Assembly (NCBI RefSeq): GCF_014304815.1
Contig: NZ_CP047958.1
Location: 1,240,001-1,304,000, forward strand
From: Synechococcus sp. MIT S9220
Lineage (GTDB): Bacteria; Cyanobacteriota; Cyanobacteriia; PCC-6307; Cyanobiaceae
Length of the DNA stretch: 64,000 bases
Direction of reading: 5' to 3'
Shown here: positions 36,771 through 45,854 of the stretch, in pieces
Numbering within the stretch: the stretch's first letter is position 1
Layout of the letters: the number at the start of each line of letters is the position of its first letter
Position numbers and translations under genes: made by a program
The notes under the pieces: model-generated
What the model saw: only the letters and a program-made list of their open reading frames with translations
Databases searched by the model: none
Told to the model about the DNA's origin: nothing

Positions 36771-38627
36771 ATGAGACGCCGCTTCGCTAGTTTCAAATGC
36801 AACAACGGTGCACGTGTGAGCGACGGACTGACAGCCACATCCAATGCCCAGGAGGCCGTCGTGTCTTCTGTGCTGGATGGGCCTGCAGCGCGCACAGAGT
36901 CGATCGATACAGCACTGTCAAAAGCTGAGAAAAGGAAGCTTTACAGCGGTCATCTGCGCGAACCGCTCCAGTCGGAACTGCTAAACGACGACATCCGTTT
37001 CAGTGAGGATGCGGTTCAGCTGCTGAAATTCCACGGCAGCTATCAACAGAACCATCGCGAACTGCGCAAAACCGACAAGGTGCGTTGCTGGCAGATGATG
37101 CTGCGGCTGCGCAATCCAGGTGGTCGGGTTCCAGCTGACCTGTTCGCAGCTCTGGATGACCTCTCCGACCGCTATGGCGACGGCACACTTCGCGCCACCA
37201 CCCGACAGGCCTTTCAGATGCATGGGGTGCCCAAAGGTGACTTGAAGACCGTGATCGGCACGATCATCACCAACCTGGGCTCAACTCTCGCCGCCTGTGG
37301 TGATATCAACCGCAACGTGATGGCGCCCCCTGCGCCGTACGAGAAGGGTGCTTACCCCGCCGCACGTGCGCTCGCTGATCAAATCGCTGATCTGCTCAGT
37401 CCTGAAGCAGCTGAGGGGTCCTATCTGGACATGTGGATTGATGGTGACCACAGCTATCGCTTTCAACCAGCCAAAACGGTGAGCAAGGCTCGCACCCGCC
37501 AGCAAAAGGGAGGCGTCTTCTCGGGCAGCGGAGCGGAACCCCTTTATGGCGACACCTACCTGCCGCGCAAATTCAAGGTCGCCGTCACCGTGCCTGGTGA
37601 TAACTCCGTGGATCTGCTGACGCAGGACATCGGTCTTGTGGCTTTTGTCGATGCCTCAGGAGCACTGAAAGGTTGCAATGTCTACGTGGGTGGCGGCATG
37701 GGCCGAACCCACAACCAGGAAGACACGTTTGCAAGAACTGCCGACGTCCTCGGCTACGTGAAAGCAGAGGACATCTTCGATCTGCTGCAGGCGATCATGG
37801 CTCTGCAGAGGGACCATGGAGATCGGGAAGTCCGCAAGCACGCCCGAATGAAATATCTCCTGCATCAGCGGGGGATCACCTGGTTCAGATCAACTCTGCG
37901 CAAGCACTACTTCAAAGGTGATCTGAAGGGGATCCGCCAGGAACCGGTTGCCAAGCTTCAGGACTATCTGGGTTGGCACCGTCAGAAGAAAGGCCTCTGG
38001 TTCGTTGGCTTACCGATGATGTGCGGACGACTGGAAGGTGCAGTGAAAAAAGGGTTGCGCAAGATTGTGCAGACCTATCAACTGGAGGTCCGCCTCACGG
38101 CCAATCAGGACCTACTGCTCTGCAACATCGGGGCTGCACAGAAAACATCGATCAAGCAGGAACTCGCCGAACTGGGATTTGAACTTCCAGGTGAACCGGC
38201 CCCACTGGCACGTCATGCGATTGCTTGCCCAGCTCTGCCGACATGCGGGCTGGCGATCACAGAGGCCGAGAGAATTCTCCCCGATGTGCTCGATCGCCTG
38301 GATGCGTTACTGCAAAAACTGGGCATCGACCAATCGGTGTTAGTGCGCATGACCGGATGCCCCAATGGCTGCGCCCGGCCTTACATGGCCGAACTCGCTC
38401 TGGTGGGCAGTGGCCTGAATCAATACCAGCTCTGGCTGGGTGGGACTCCGAATCTTCAGGTGCTCGCCAGGCCCTTCCTGCAGAAGATGCCCCTTGATCA
38501 ACTGGAATCAACTCTTGAGCCCTTGCTGATCAACTGGAAACAGTGCGGGGTCAGGCGCAGTTTTGGAGCTCACGTCAACAGGCTCGGAGACGAGTTGGTT
38601 CAACAACTCCTGGAAACGGAGGCGTAG
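36771..38627 (+). CDS. sir: Ferredoxin-dependent assimilatory sulfite reductase
   Basis: About 618 residues from ATG 36771 (AGGTGG upstream); GTG 36816 would give 603. The siroheme-[4Fe-4S] cysteines appear as C-x5-C (ACPALPTCGLA) and C-x3-C (TGCPNGCARP), with the TRQAFQMHGV and GDINRNVMAP segments typical of sulfite/nitrite reductases. The sequence is closer to sulfite than to nitrite reductase. It reduces sulfite to sulfide using ferredoxin, supplying the sulfide that MetY and cysteine synthase use. It is divergent from glyS, only 28 bases apart, and overlaps the convergent dipeptidase gene by 28 bases. Confidence 0.93.
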   Translation: MRRRFASFKCNNGARVSDGLTATSNAQEAVVSSVLDGPAARTESIDTALSKAEKRKLYSGHLREPLQSELLNDDIRFSEDAVQLLKFHGSYQQNHRELRKTDKVRCWQMMLRLRNPGGRVPADLFAALDDLSDRYGDGTLRATTRQAFQMHGVPKGDLKTVIGTIITNLGSTLAACGDINRNVMAPPAPYEKGAYPAARALADQIADLLSPEAAEGSYLDMWIDGDHSYRFQPAKTVSKARTRQQKGGVFSGSGAEPLYGDTYLPRKFKVAVTVPGDNSVDLLTQDIGLVAFVDASGALKGCNVYVGGGMGRTHNQEDTFARTADVLGYVKAEDIFDLLQAIMALQRDHGDREVRKHARMKYLLHQRGITWFRSTLRKHYFKGDLKGIRQEPVAKLQDYLGWHRQKKGLWFVGLPMMCGRLEGAVKKGLRKIVQTYQLEVRLTANQDLLLCNIGAAQKTSIKQELAELGFELPGEPAPLARHAIACPALPTCGLAITEAERILPDVLDRLDALLQKLGIDQSVLVRMTGCPNGCARPYMAELALVGSGLNQYQLWLGGTPNLQVLARPFLQKMPLDQLESTLEPLLINWKQCGVRRSFGAHVNRLGDELVQQLLETEA

Positions 38628-39328
38628 ATCGCTCCGGGGGTCTGTTGTTGCCAGGCCCAGAGTTGATCTCCGTGGCTGAAATGCCACCATTCATTGGGAT
38701 GTCTGGCAAAACCAGCCTTGGTCATCACTTCGTTGAGCAGACAACGACGACCGTGCCAGCGAGCCACCTCACCGTAGGGATTCGCTTCAGCCTCCTTGGC
38801 GTGGTGATCAGGAATGGACTGATCGCCGATGGCATCGATGTCACCACCCATCTCGAGCAGAGCTCCAGAGCTGTCCGCAAGAGTGAGATCGACTGCACCA
38901 CCGGTGCTGTGTGGAGGGGGTGTGCAGGGATCAGGACTCGGAGGAGCCCAGAACTTGGCCACATCGCTTTGCACCTGTTCAAGAGCTGCAGCCATCAATG
39001 GGTCTGAAGGATCAAAACCCTGGGAGCGACATTGCTCCTGAATGGCGTGCTCCACCATGAAGGCCTGCACACGGATGGGTCTCCACGCGTCAAAAATCGC
39101 CAGCTGCACCGTGCCGACCTCAGGGTCACTGCGCATCGACAGAAGGGTTTGTGCGGCAATCAGCCGCTTGAGAACGCCGGAACGCAATCGATAGGGATCT
39201 GCATCTTCGCCATACGGTGCGCCGACGCAGGCATAGGGATGGGGCTCAAGGCACAGGAAACGTGGCTTGAGCGAAACAAGCGGCTCACCACAGTCGTCGA
39301 TCACCACATCGCTCCAGGGACGACGCAT
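38600..39328 (-). CDS. D-alanyl-D-alanine dipeptidase (VanX-like, M15D)
   Basis: 242 residues. The zinc motifs are HSTGGAVDLTL and the C-terminal NEWWHFSHGDQ, and the catalytic arginine region IFDAWRPIRVQAF is present. VanX-type enzymes split D-Ala-D-Ala dipeptide and are found outside vancomycin resistance in peptidoglycan recycling. There is no signal peptide, so it acts in the cytoplasm. Its 3' end overlaps sir by 28 bases on the other strand. Together with the VanY-like gene at 32303, this gives two D-Ala-handling peptidases in one region. Confidence 0.88.
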   Translation of the reverse strand: MRRPWSDVVIDDCGEPLVSLKPRFLCLEPHPYACVGAPYGEDADPYRLRSGVLKRLIAAQTLLSMRSDPEVGTVQLAIFDAWRPIRVQAFMVEHAIQEQCRSQGFDPSDPLMAAALEQVQSDVAKFWAPPSPDPCTPPPHSTGGAVDLTLADSSGALLEMGGDIDAIGDQSIPDHHAKEAEANPYGEVARWHGRRCLLNEVMTKAGFARHPNEWWHFSHGDQLWAWQQQTPGAIYASVSRSC

Positions 39329-39388
39329 CCGACCTCAGAACGCAAGGCAGCCATCGTATGGGGAGATCAACAGCAGCGACGATGGACT

Positions 39389-41923
39389 TCAGTTGAGCTG
39401 AGCCGCAGATGTCACACGACTGCGCTGCTCATCAAGAAGACGCCTGAGCACGGCATAGTCTCTGAGCTCTGGATCTTCACGCAGGATGTCGGCAGCTTCT
39501 TCGCGCGCTTCCTCCAGCACAGATCCATCATCAGCCAGGCTTGCGAGCGCTAGATCCGGAAGGCCGGATTGACGGGTGCCGAGGACCTGGCCAGGTCCAC
39601 GCAAGCGCAGATCCATTTCAGCGATCTCGAAACCGTCGGTGGAACGCACCAGCACCTCAAGACGCTGGCGGGCTAGAGGGTTGCGACTGTCGTTGATCAG
39701 CAGGCAGTGGGAGGCCGCTGCGCCTCGGCCGACACGACCACGCAGCTGATGCAACTGCGCAAGACCGAAACGATCAGCATGGTCGATCACCATCACACTG
39801 GCCTCCGGCACATCCACGCCCACCTCCACCACGGTGGTCGAAACCAGAACCTTGGTCTCCCCAGAAGCGAAGGCTCTAATCACAGCCTGTTTGTCGGCGC
39901 TTGCAAGACGACCGTGCAGAAGACCCACCTGAAGATCAGGAAACACCTCATCGGCAAGCTGTCGGTGCACATCCACTGCTGAGCGCAGATCCATCTTTTC
40001 GGACTCCTCCACCAGAGGCAGAACGACATAGGCCCGCTGGCCCTTGTCCACCTCGTCCCGGATCAAGTCGTAAGCCTCGTCGCGATTCGAACCGGTGATC
40101 ATGGCGGTACGAATCGGCGTCCGGCCGGGTGGCAGTTCATCGATCTGACTCACATCCAGATCACCATGCAGCGAGAGCGCCAAGGTGCGAGGGATTGGCG
40201 TAGCCGTCATGGTGAGCAAATGGGGTTGCAGACCCTTACCGAGCAAACGGTTGCGCTGACGCACACCGAAGCGGTGCTGTTCGTCGACCACCACGAGGCC
40301 AAGACGGGAGAAGGCCACCGGGTCCTCCAGCAGGGCATGGGTGCCAACCAGAATTTTGCACGCCCCAGAGGCAACGTCAGCGAGGATCCTGCGCCGTTGC
40401 TTCTGTGGTGTCGACCCCGTTAACAGCTCAACGGTGACATGCAGCGCCGGCATCCAGCCGCAGAGGCTGCGGTAGTGCTGCTCAGCAAGAACCTCCGTTG
40501 GGGCCATCATTGCCCCCTGCCATCCAGCCTGAATGGCCCTCAACAGCGCAGCCACGGCAACGACCGTCTTGCCGCTGCCGACATCTCCCTGAACCAGTCG
40601 AGCCATGGGTTCCTGGCGGTTCAGATCTGACTCGATTTCCGCCAGCACCCGCTGCTGCGCTGCAGTGAATTCAAACGGCAGCATGGTGAGGAACCGACCC
40701 AGCAACCCGTCACGATCCGAGGCACTGCTGCTCAGGGAGGGAGCGGAGCGCTGCTTCAACGCCGCGCGGCGTTGCATCAAGCCGAGCTGCAGCAACAGAA
40801 ACTCGTCAAAGACCAGGCGATGCCGGGCCTGCTGAAGTTGATCAGATGACTCAGGACGATGAATCGCCACCAAGGCCCGATCCCGACTGAGCAGCTGCCG
40901 AGCATCACGCCGGCCCCGGGGAAGGGGCTCTGGCCACAGACGCACCGAAGGCAGAACGCGTTCGATCAGCGAACGGAAGCGATCCGCGGTCAGCCCCTCC
41001 GTCAGTGGATACACAGGCAGCAGCCGGCCGATGCGGCTGGAACGAAGCGGTGCCTGAGCACTTTCCATCACTTCGATCAGTGGATCTTGAAAACTGATTC
41101 CATAAGGCCCGCTTTTGACCAGACCACTGACGGCCACCGTGGCTCCATTGGGGTACTGACGGGTCTGACCATGCAGATAGGAGGGATTGCTGAACCGCTT
41201 TCCAGCCAGGAACCGGGTCACCTTGATCCGCCCTGTTGGATCCTGAAGCTGCAGCTCAATGATCGACAGGTTGGGATTGCGGGGACTGGTGAAGCCATGG
41301 CAGCGACGCACCGTGGCCACGATCGTTGCTGTTTCACCCGGCACAAGGGCATCAATGCGTCGCAGCGCCGAATAGTCGACGTAATCCCTGGGGTAATGGA
41401 GGATCAGATCACGGACCAGCAATAGCCCCAGACTGGCCAGTCGCTCTGCGAGTTTCGGCCCGATGCCTTTCACCTGAGCGAGTGGACTGTCGAGACCAGG
41501 TGCGGCAGGCGTGGATGCAGCAGACGACGAAGATCGTTGCGCAACCTTCAGGCGCGGTGGAGCCATGGGTGCTGATGGCTCCAGCCGCTGGCGCAGAGCA
41601 TGCAGCCATTGCCTAACCACGGTGACCTGTCGGCGGCGGGCTGCATCATCAAGGGATGCGTAGTCGGCGAAGTCCTTCGCCAAAGCCTGAAGACGAGGCG
41701 GAACATCGCCTGGCAAAGGGATCTGCGGAGGCGTTCCCAGCTCGCGCTGCATGAAGCTGTCAAAGCGTTCGTTGCGGCCCTGAAGATTGCTGAAACCGCG
41801 GTCTACCTCCAATGACAACGCCTGCTGCAGAGGTCGGATCCACACCAGAAACCGCTCAAGAGCCTGATAATCCAGGCCGGCGTTCAACTGAGTTGAGGAG
41901 TCTCCGGCTGGTTGGGCCACCAA
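39389..41923 (-). CDS. recG: ATP-dependent DNA helicase RecG
   Basis: 844 residues. The N-terminal wedge/OB domain (TATIVATVRRCHGF, RIKVTRFLAGKRF) leads to the helicase core: Walker A GDVGSGKTVVAVAAL, DEQH in VVVDEQHRFG, TMTATPIPRTLALS, and the C-terminal motif LHQLRGRVGRG. RecG regresses stalled replication forks. The predicted start overlaps the upstream gene's end by 40 bases, and no later ATG is consistent with homology, so the overlap may be real. It is the last gene of the rpsB-tsf-41884 run. Confidence 0.95.
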   Translation of the reverse strand: MVAQPAGDSSTQLNAGLDYQALERFLVWIRPLQQALSLEVDRGFSNLQGRNERFDSFMQRELGTPPQIPLPGDVPPRLQALAKDFADYASLDDAARRRQVTVVRQWLHALRQRLEPSAPMAPPRLKVAQRSSSSAASTPAAPGLDSPLAQVKGIGPKLAERLASLGLLLVRDLILHYPRDYVDYSALRRIDALVPGETATIVATVRRCHGFTSPRNPNLSIIELQLQDPTGRIKVTRFLAGKRFSNPSYLHGQTRQYPNGATVAVSGLVKSGPYGISFQDPLIEVMESAQAPLRSSRIGRLLPVYPLTEGLTADRFRSLIERVLPSVRLWPEPLPRGRRDARQLLSRDRALVAIHRPESSDQLQQARHRLVFDEFLLLQLGLMQRRAALKQRSAPSLSSSASDRDGLLGRFLTMLPFEFTAAQQRVLAEIESDLNRQEPMARLVQGDVGSGKTVVAVAALLRAIQAGWQGAMMAPTEVLAEQHYRSLCGWMPALHVTVELLTGSTPQKQRRRILADVASGACKILVGTHALLEDPVAFSRLGLVVVDEQHRFGVRQRNRLLGKGLQPHLLTMTATPIPRTLALSLHGDLDVSQIDELPPGRTPIRTAMITGSNRDEAYDLIRDEVDKGQRAYVVLPLVEESEKMDLRSAVDVHRQLADEVFPDLQVGLLHGRLASADKQAVIRAFASGETKVLVSTTVVEVGVDVPEASVMVIDHADRFGLAQLHQLRGRVGRGAAASHCLLINDSRNPLARQRLEVLVRSTDGFEIAEMDLRLRGPGQVLGTRQSGLPDLALASLADDGSVLEEAREEAADILREDPELRDYAVLRRLLDEQRSRVTSAAQLN

Positions 41924-43038
41924 TCGTTCTGGACCTCTCGGACACTGGCGCGACGCTGCCAGTGTCGCTCCTTCAGCAGCAAACTGCCTAGATCACGACG
42001 TTGCAAACGAAGACGACTGCGACTGCGTCTCAGAACATGGTCATCGAACTCAAGCTCGGACGGGCGCATCAAGACGCAGGCCGTGTCCATCGCCTGGTCG
42101 TCGTTGACCATTGAAAGAGGCAGCGTCAGCCTCAGCACATTGGAGGGTGCTGACTGTGATGGCAGCTGACCAGTGTTAACGGCATCCAAAAGCTGAATGG
42201 GAAGCAAGCTGCGCGTGACCCCTGCTCGCATCAGCTCAACATTCACAGCGTGGGACACGTTGCGGAGTCTGCGAATCAAGGCGGAATCCACTGAATCCAT
42301 CCAACTCAACAGACCGCTTGCTGTCGATGGCATCAGCTGATCGCTGGATTGGGCCGCCGGGGGAAGAAGGGAATCGTCGGCTTCGAGACCGCTCTGAAAC
42401 TCCTGGGAGGACTCACCCTGATCCAATGATTCACCGGCCATGACAAACAGCGACCGCAGAATCTCCAGTTCGGACAGCTCGGCCCCTGGATCAGGTGATG
42501 TCAGTGACTGAGGATCGATCGCTTCAGGACGATCCAGCGAATCATCCGCTGAGGAAGGCGGATCGTTCGGTAGCAGACCTTCCAGCAGATCGGGACGTTC
42601 CAGAGGCAGATCCAGGCCCAGCTCAATTCCCTGGGACGGTGCATCTTGGTTCTGTGGCTCGACGCTGCTGGTGGCTCGATCCGCAAGATTTTGAAACTGC
42701 TGAATGCGGGACCGCCGATCTTCGTCCTGAAGGCGCAAGGCCAGAACAAGCAACTGCTCGATCGTGATCATCGATGAAGCACGCTGAACGAGTGCATCAA
42801 TGCGTTGCTGCAACACCGTCTGGCGGTCTGAGAGCGATGCGCGTTGCAGAGGCGAAAGAGAGCAGAGCAGGTGGCGGATCGCCGCTTTGACTGCGGTGGG
42901 CAAGATCCGACGCACCTGTTCCAGATACTGAGCCTGCTCTCTGTAGAGATGAGGTGCCAGAGAGTTACAGCGATCTTCCAGACGTGCAAGCTGCACGCCT
43001 GGATCGTGCGCGTGACGACTCCCAGGCAATCCCGTCAA
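41884..43038 (-). CDS. Conserved-looking protein of unknown function
   Basis: 384 residues. Helical N-terminal half (LEDRCNSLAPHLYREQAQYL, leucine-rich helices), a long acidic, disordered middle rich in Ser/Asp/Pro (about 140-260), and a more structured C-terminal part with basic segments (RRSRSRLRLQRRDLGSL). No signal peptide or catalytic motif. The two-domain shape with an acidic linker could be an adaptor or DNA-associated protein, consistent with its place between tsf and recG, but function is not inferable. Confidence 0.68.
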   Translation of the reverse strand: MTGLPGSRHAHDPGVQLARLEDRCNSLAPHLYREQAQYLEQVRRILPTAVKAAIRHLLCSLSPLQRASLSDRQTVLQQRIDALVQRASSMITIEQLLVLALRLQDEDRRSRIQQFQNLADRATSSVEPQNQDAPSQGIELGLDLPLERPDLLEGLLPNDPPSSADDSLDRPEAIDPQSLTSPDPGAELSELEILRSLFVMAGESLDQGESSQEFQSGLEADDSLLPPAAQSSDQLMPSTASGLLSWMDSVDSALIRRLRNVSHAVNVELMRAGVTRSLLPIQLLDAVNTGQLPSQSAPSNVLRLTLPLSMVNDDQAMDTACVLMRPSELEFDDHVLRRSRSRLRLQRRDLGSLLLKERHWQRRASVREVQNDWWPNQPETPQLS

Positions 43039-43040
43039 GA

Positions 43041-43700
43041 TCAGCCTTTCGACATGGAGGCGACTTCTGCAGCGAAGTCGGACTCTTCAATCTCAATGCC
43101 CTCTCCAAGGGTGTAGCGGGTGAATCGACGCACCTTGACGTTTTCGCCGATCTTGCCTGCTGTCTGTTTGACGAGCTCCGCCACGGTCAAGGAGCTGTCC
43201 TTGATGAAGGGCTGTTCCATCAGAGCCAGTTCCTTGAGGCGCTTGTTGATGCGACCCTCAACAATCTTCTCCTTCATCTGCTCGGGCTTGCCTTCAAGGT
43301 CATCACGACCCATTTCGATCGCTTTCTCACGCTCGCGGATCTCTGAAGGAATCTCATCGGTGGTGACGTACTCCACACCAGGACAGGCAGCCACCTGCAT
43401 GGACACGTCGCGGAGCAATTCCTGGAACATGTCGCCACGCGCAACGAAATCGGTTTCGCAGTTGATTTCGATCAGGACACCAACGCGAGCTCCCGTGTGG
43501 ATGTAGCTGCCGATGGCACCCTCAGCGGCAGTGCGACCAGATTTCTTTTCGGCGCTGGCGATACCTTTCTGACGAAGCCACTCAACGGCTTTGTCGGCAT
43601 CACCATCAGTTGCTGCAAGAGCTTTCTTGCAATCCATCATTCCAGCGCCGGTCTTGTCGCGGAGTTCCTTAACGAGCTTGGCGGATACGGCAGCAGCCAT
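43041..43700 (-). CDS. tsf: Elongation factor Ts
   Basis: 219 residues from ATG 43700 ([20 protein letters not shown]); an upstream frame to 43730 adds residues across the intergenic hairpin. The N-terminal UBA-like domain with [16 protein letters not shown] and the conserved [18 protein letters not shown] segment identify EF-Ts, which reloads EF-Tu with GTP. A terminator-like hairpin precedes it, so expression relative to rpsB is probably set by read-through. No Shine-Dalgarno sequence is evident in the 25 bases upstream. Confidence 0.97.
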   Translation of the reverse strand: MAAAVSAKLVKELRDKTGAGMMDCKKALAATDGDADKAVEWLRQKGIASAEKKSGRTAAEGAIGSYIHTGARVGVLIEINCETDFVARGDMFQELLRDVSMQVAACPGVEYVTTDEIPSEIREREKAIEMGRDDLEGKPEQMKEKIVEGRINKRLKELALMEQPFIKDSSLTVAELVKQTAGKIGENVKVRRFTRYTLGEGIEIEESDFAAEVASMSKG

Positions 43701-43728
43701 CGGATGTGTTGGTGGAGGACGTTGGGAC

Positions 43729-43764
43729 AAAAAGATCCGCCTTCCCGCTCTGGCGGGAGGGCGG
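43729..43764 (-). terminator. Rho-independent terminator-like hairpin between rpsB and tsf
   Basis: On the minus strand a 12-bp stem (CCGCCCTCCCGC against GCGGGAAGGCGG, one G-T pair) with a 4-base loop is followed by ATCTTTTTG. It begins 25 bases after the rpsB stop and ends before tsf, so it should cut part of the rpsB-tsf transcripts rather than all of them. Confidence 0.75.
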
Positions 43765-43788
43765 CGTGAACTTAGCGGCTAAGGCGAC

Positions 43789-44505
43789 TCAACCTTGGTT
43801 GTCGGCGCCACGCTGCTCGTTGGAACCATGACGGCCTTCGTTGATGGCATCAGCGAGGCGACTCAGCACCAGCTGCACGGAACGCACAGCATCGTCATTG
43901 CAAGGAATCGGCACCTCGCAGAGATCGGGGTCGCAGTTGGTGTCAAGCATCGACACCAGGGGAATATCGAGCTTGCGGGCCTCGAGAACAGCGTTGGTCT
44001 CGCGACGCTGATCCACCAGGACCACCACATCGGGCAGACGACGCATGTTCTTCAGACCACCGAGGTACTTCTGAAGACGATCAAGCTCCCGGCGGAGCAC
44101 AGCGGCTTCCTTCTTGGGGCGCATGGCGATCGCACCGCTGGACTCCATCCGCTCCAGATCCTTCAGGCGATCAATCCGGGCCTTCATCGTGGTCCAGTTG
44201 GTGAGCATTCCACCCAGCCAACGCTGGTTCACATAGGACGCTCCACAACGTGCCGCTTCATGAGCGATCACCTCGGACGCTTGTTTCTTGGTGCCAACGA
44301 ACAGAAAACGCTTGCCGCTTCTGGCCGCGGTGCGCGTCCATTTGTAGGCGTTGTTCATGCAGACAGCGGTCTGCACAAGATCAATAATGTGAACTCCGTT
44401 GCGCGCGCAATAGATGTAACGCGACATCTTTGGGTTCCAGCGACGGGTCTGGTGACCAAAATGGGCACCAGCTTCCATCATCTCGGCGAGAGTGACGACA
44501 GCCAT
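43789..44505 (-). CDS. rpsB: 30S ribosomal protein S2
   Basis: 238 residues with the S2 family pattern: [20 protein letters not shown] at the start, [19 protein letters not shown], and [21 protein letters not shown]2 is a late-binding small-subunit protein needed for S1 docking. It is the first gene of the rpsB-tsf unit. The leader holds a crossing pair of inverted repeats consistent with a pseudoknot, and no Shine-Dalgarno sequence sits within the last 12 bases before the ATG. This suggests RNA-level control of S2 translation. Confidence 0.97.
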   Translation of the reverse strand: MAVVTLAEMMEAGAHFGHQTRRWNPKMSRYIYCARNGVHIIDLVQTAVCMNNAYKWTRTAARSGKRFLFVGTKKQASEVIAHEAARCGASYVNQRWLGGMLTNWTTMKARIDRLKDLERMESSGAIAMRPKKEAAVLRRELDRLQKYLGGLKNMRRLPDVVVLVDQRRETNAVLEARKLDIPLVSMLDTNCDPDLCEVPIPCNDDAVRSVQLVLSRLADAINEGRHGSNEQRGADNQG

Positions 44506-44517
44506 GGTTGTGTTGAG

Positions 44518-44599
44518 GTTTCGGGTTCGCCTCCACCTGTCAGGGATGGTGTGGTGAACCGGGGTTCAGATCACATCCAGCACCCGAAACAGACAGGTG
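44518..44599 (-). promoter_or_regulatory. rpsB leader with a possible pseudoknot
   Basis: In minus-strand RNA, CACCTGTC (44599-44592) can pair with GACAGGTG (44541-44534), and GTTTCGGGT (44590-44582) with ACCCGAAAC (44526-44518). The order 1-2-1'-2' means the two helices cross, an H-type pseudoknot topology, with a nested hairpin (GGATG / CATCC and TGAAC-CCCG-GTTCA) in the long loop. The element ends 12 bases before the rpsB ATG. Confidence 0.55.
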
Positions 44600-44640
44600 T
44601 GCGGTTTGAAAGGACCCACCGAATTTAACAAAGTACCGGC

Positions 44641-45579
44641 TCAGGACAGCCCGGCCTGACGCGCTTCTCGAAACAAAGCCTCCACACCGATGCGGTTGAG
44701 CGGAAGTCTCAGCAGCTCAAGTGCCAGGGACGGTTGACCCAGGCGAATCAACCAGGCCAGCACTGGTCGCAAGCTGCGTTCATTGAGCAAGCCCCCCAAC
44801 GTCAGCAGACCCCAGAGCAGACGATGCATCCAGGTGAACTGGATGATCATTCGCACCCTGCGACTGGGATGCTTTCGATAAAACACAAGCCCCATGCGGG
44901 CGCGTTCCCGTTCGACCCTGATGAGATCGGGGATCTGAGCAAGGCGAAAAGCGGGATGCCAGTGATAACCAACGGCTTCAGGACAGCGAACCAGCTGCAC
45001 TCCCATCTGGCGGAGACGTTCACCCAGTTCGAGGTCCTCCCAGCCGTACAACCTGAATCCCGTATCAAACAGGCCAGACTGTTCCAGCACTTGTCGATCG
45101 ATGGCGACATTTCCAGTTGCGAAATAAGCCCAGGACAGATCACGCAGCTTGTGACGCTCTCCTGTTGGATTGTCGAAATCAGCGGTGTTGATCACTGCGC
45201 CGTAGGTGAAGCAGAGACGGTTTCCGGAACGCTGCCATTGCCTCGCAAGAGCCTGCGCATGACTGGCCAGGAATGTCGGCGTGACGACCAGATCACTGTC
45301 GATGAAGACGATCACATCGCCCCGGGCATGAGCAACGCCACGGTTGCGTCCCTCGGCAGGTCCCCCATGGCTCTGCTCAATCAAACGGACCCTGGAGAAC
45401 GCCCCTGCCGATGATCTGAGCCAGTCAGGCGTGCCATCGGTGGATCCGTCATCCACCACGACAACCTCATACTCATCAATTTCTGAACAAGCGCTCTGAC
45501 AATCCAGAGAACGCAGACACTTCTCGAGGATGTCGCGTCTGTTGTAGGTGGGAATCACGACGCTGATGAACATCCGCAC
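44641..45579 (-). CDS. Family 2 glycosyltransferase
   Basis: 312 residues of the GT-A fold: SVVIPTYNRRDILEKCLRSL, VVVDDGSTDGTPDWL, the DxD nucleotide-sugar motif in IVFIDSDLVV, and the acidic acceptor motif GWEDLELGERL. The C-terminal part has aromatic and basic segments near membrane helices (MIIQFTWMHRLLWGLLTLGG). Such enzymes build exopolysaccharide or LPS sugars. Acceptor and donor are unknown. It has its own transcription start region to the right, separated from the 51-residue gene by a terminator, and it lies 135 bases before rpsB. Confidence 0.88.
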   Translation of the reverse strand: MRMFISVVIPTYNRRDILEKCLRSLDCQSACSEIDEYEVVVVDDGSTDGTPDWLRSSAGAFSRVRLIEQSHGGPAEGRNRGVAHARGDVIVFIDSDLVVTPTFLASHAQALARQWQRSGNRLCFTYGAVINTADFDNPTGERHKLRDLSWAYFATGNVAIDRQVLEQSGLFDTGFRLYGWEDLELGERLRQMGVQLVRCPEAVGYHWHPAFRLAQIPDLIRVERERARMGLVFYRKHPSRRVRMIIQFTWMHRLLWGLLTLGGLLNERSLRPVLAWLIRLGQPSLALELLRLPLNRIGVEALFREARQAGLS

Positions 45580-45614
45580 GCACGATGAGCCGTCGTGAGT
45601 CAGCCTAAAGGCAA

Positions 45615-45641
45615 GAAAAAAGGGGGCCTTCAGCCCCCTTT
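45615..45641 (-). terminator. Rho-independent terminator of the 51-residue gene
   Basis: On the minus strand AAAGGGGGC-TGAAG-GCCCCCTTT forms a 9-bp perfect stem with a 5-base loop, followed by TTTTCTT. It lies 23 bases after the stop of the 45664-45819 gene, and the glycosyltransferase begins 36 bases beyond it. Confidence 0.82.
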
Positions 45642-45663
45642 GAACAAGCTGTTTGCAAACAGA

Positions 45664-45819
45664 TCAGTCTGCAGCGCCACCATTGTTGGCAGTGCCTGTC
45701 ACACCGTTGCCGGCACCTTCACCACGGCCGTCATTGCGCATCTTGCGCTTCTTGAATTTGCGCGCGTAGGCGCGATTGCGCTCCTGCTTTTCTTTCTTGA
45801 GGTTTCTGCGCTTGGCCAT
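45664..45819 (-). CDS. 51-residue strongly basic protein
   Basis: Too short for usual gene-length cut-offs but well formed: ATG at 45819, stop at 45664-45666, followed by a strong terminator. Residues 1-28 are almost all Lys/Arg/Gln/Asn (MAKRRNLKKEKQERNRAYAR, then KFKKRKM), and the rest is a Gly/Asn-rich, neutral tail (GRGEGAGNGVTGTANNGGAAD). The charge and small size resemble ribosome-bound or nucleic-acid-binding proteins. Its own terminator and position between an ABC exporter and a glycosyltransferase show it is a separate unit. Function unknown. Confidence 0.8.
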   Translation of the reverse strand: MAKRRNLKKEKQERNRAYARKFKKRKMRNDGRGEGAGNGVTGTANNGGAAD

Positions 45820-45854
45820 TCGGGAGTCCGGAGCTTCTTGAAGTTCACCCCAAC

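Noticed and set aside
43795-44628. 277-codon plus-strand frame over rpsB
   Set aside because: Antisense shadow of the S2 gene and leader; high histidine content from reverse reading.
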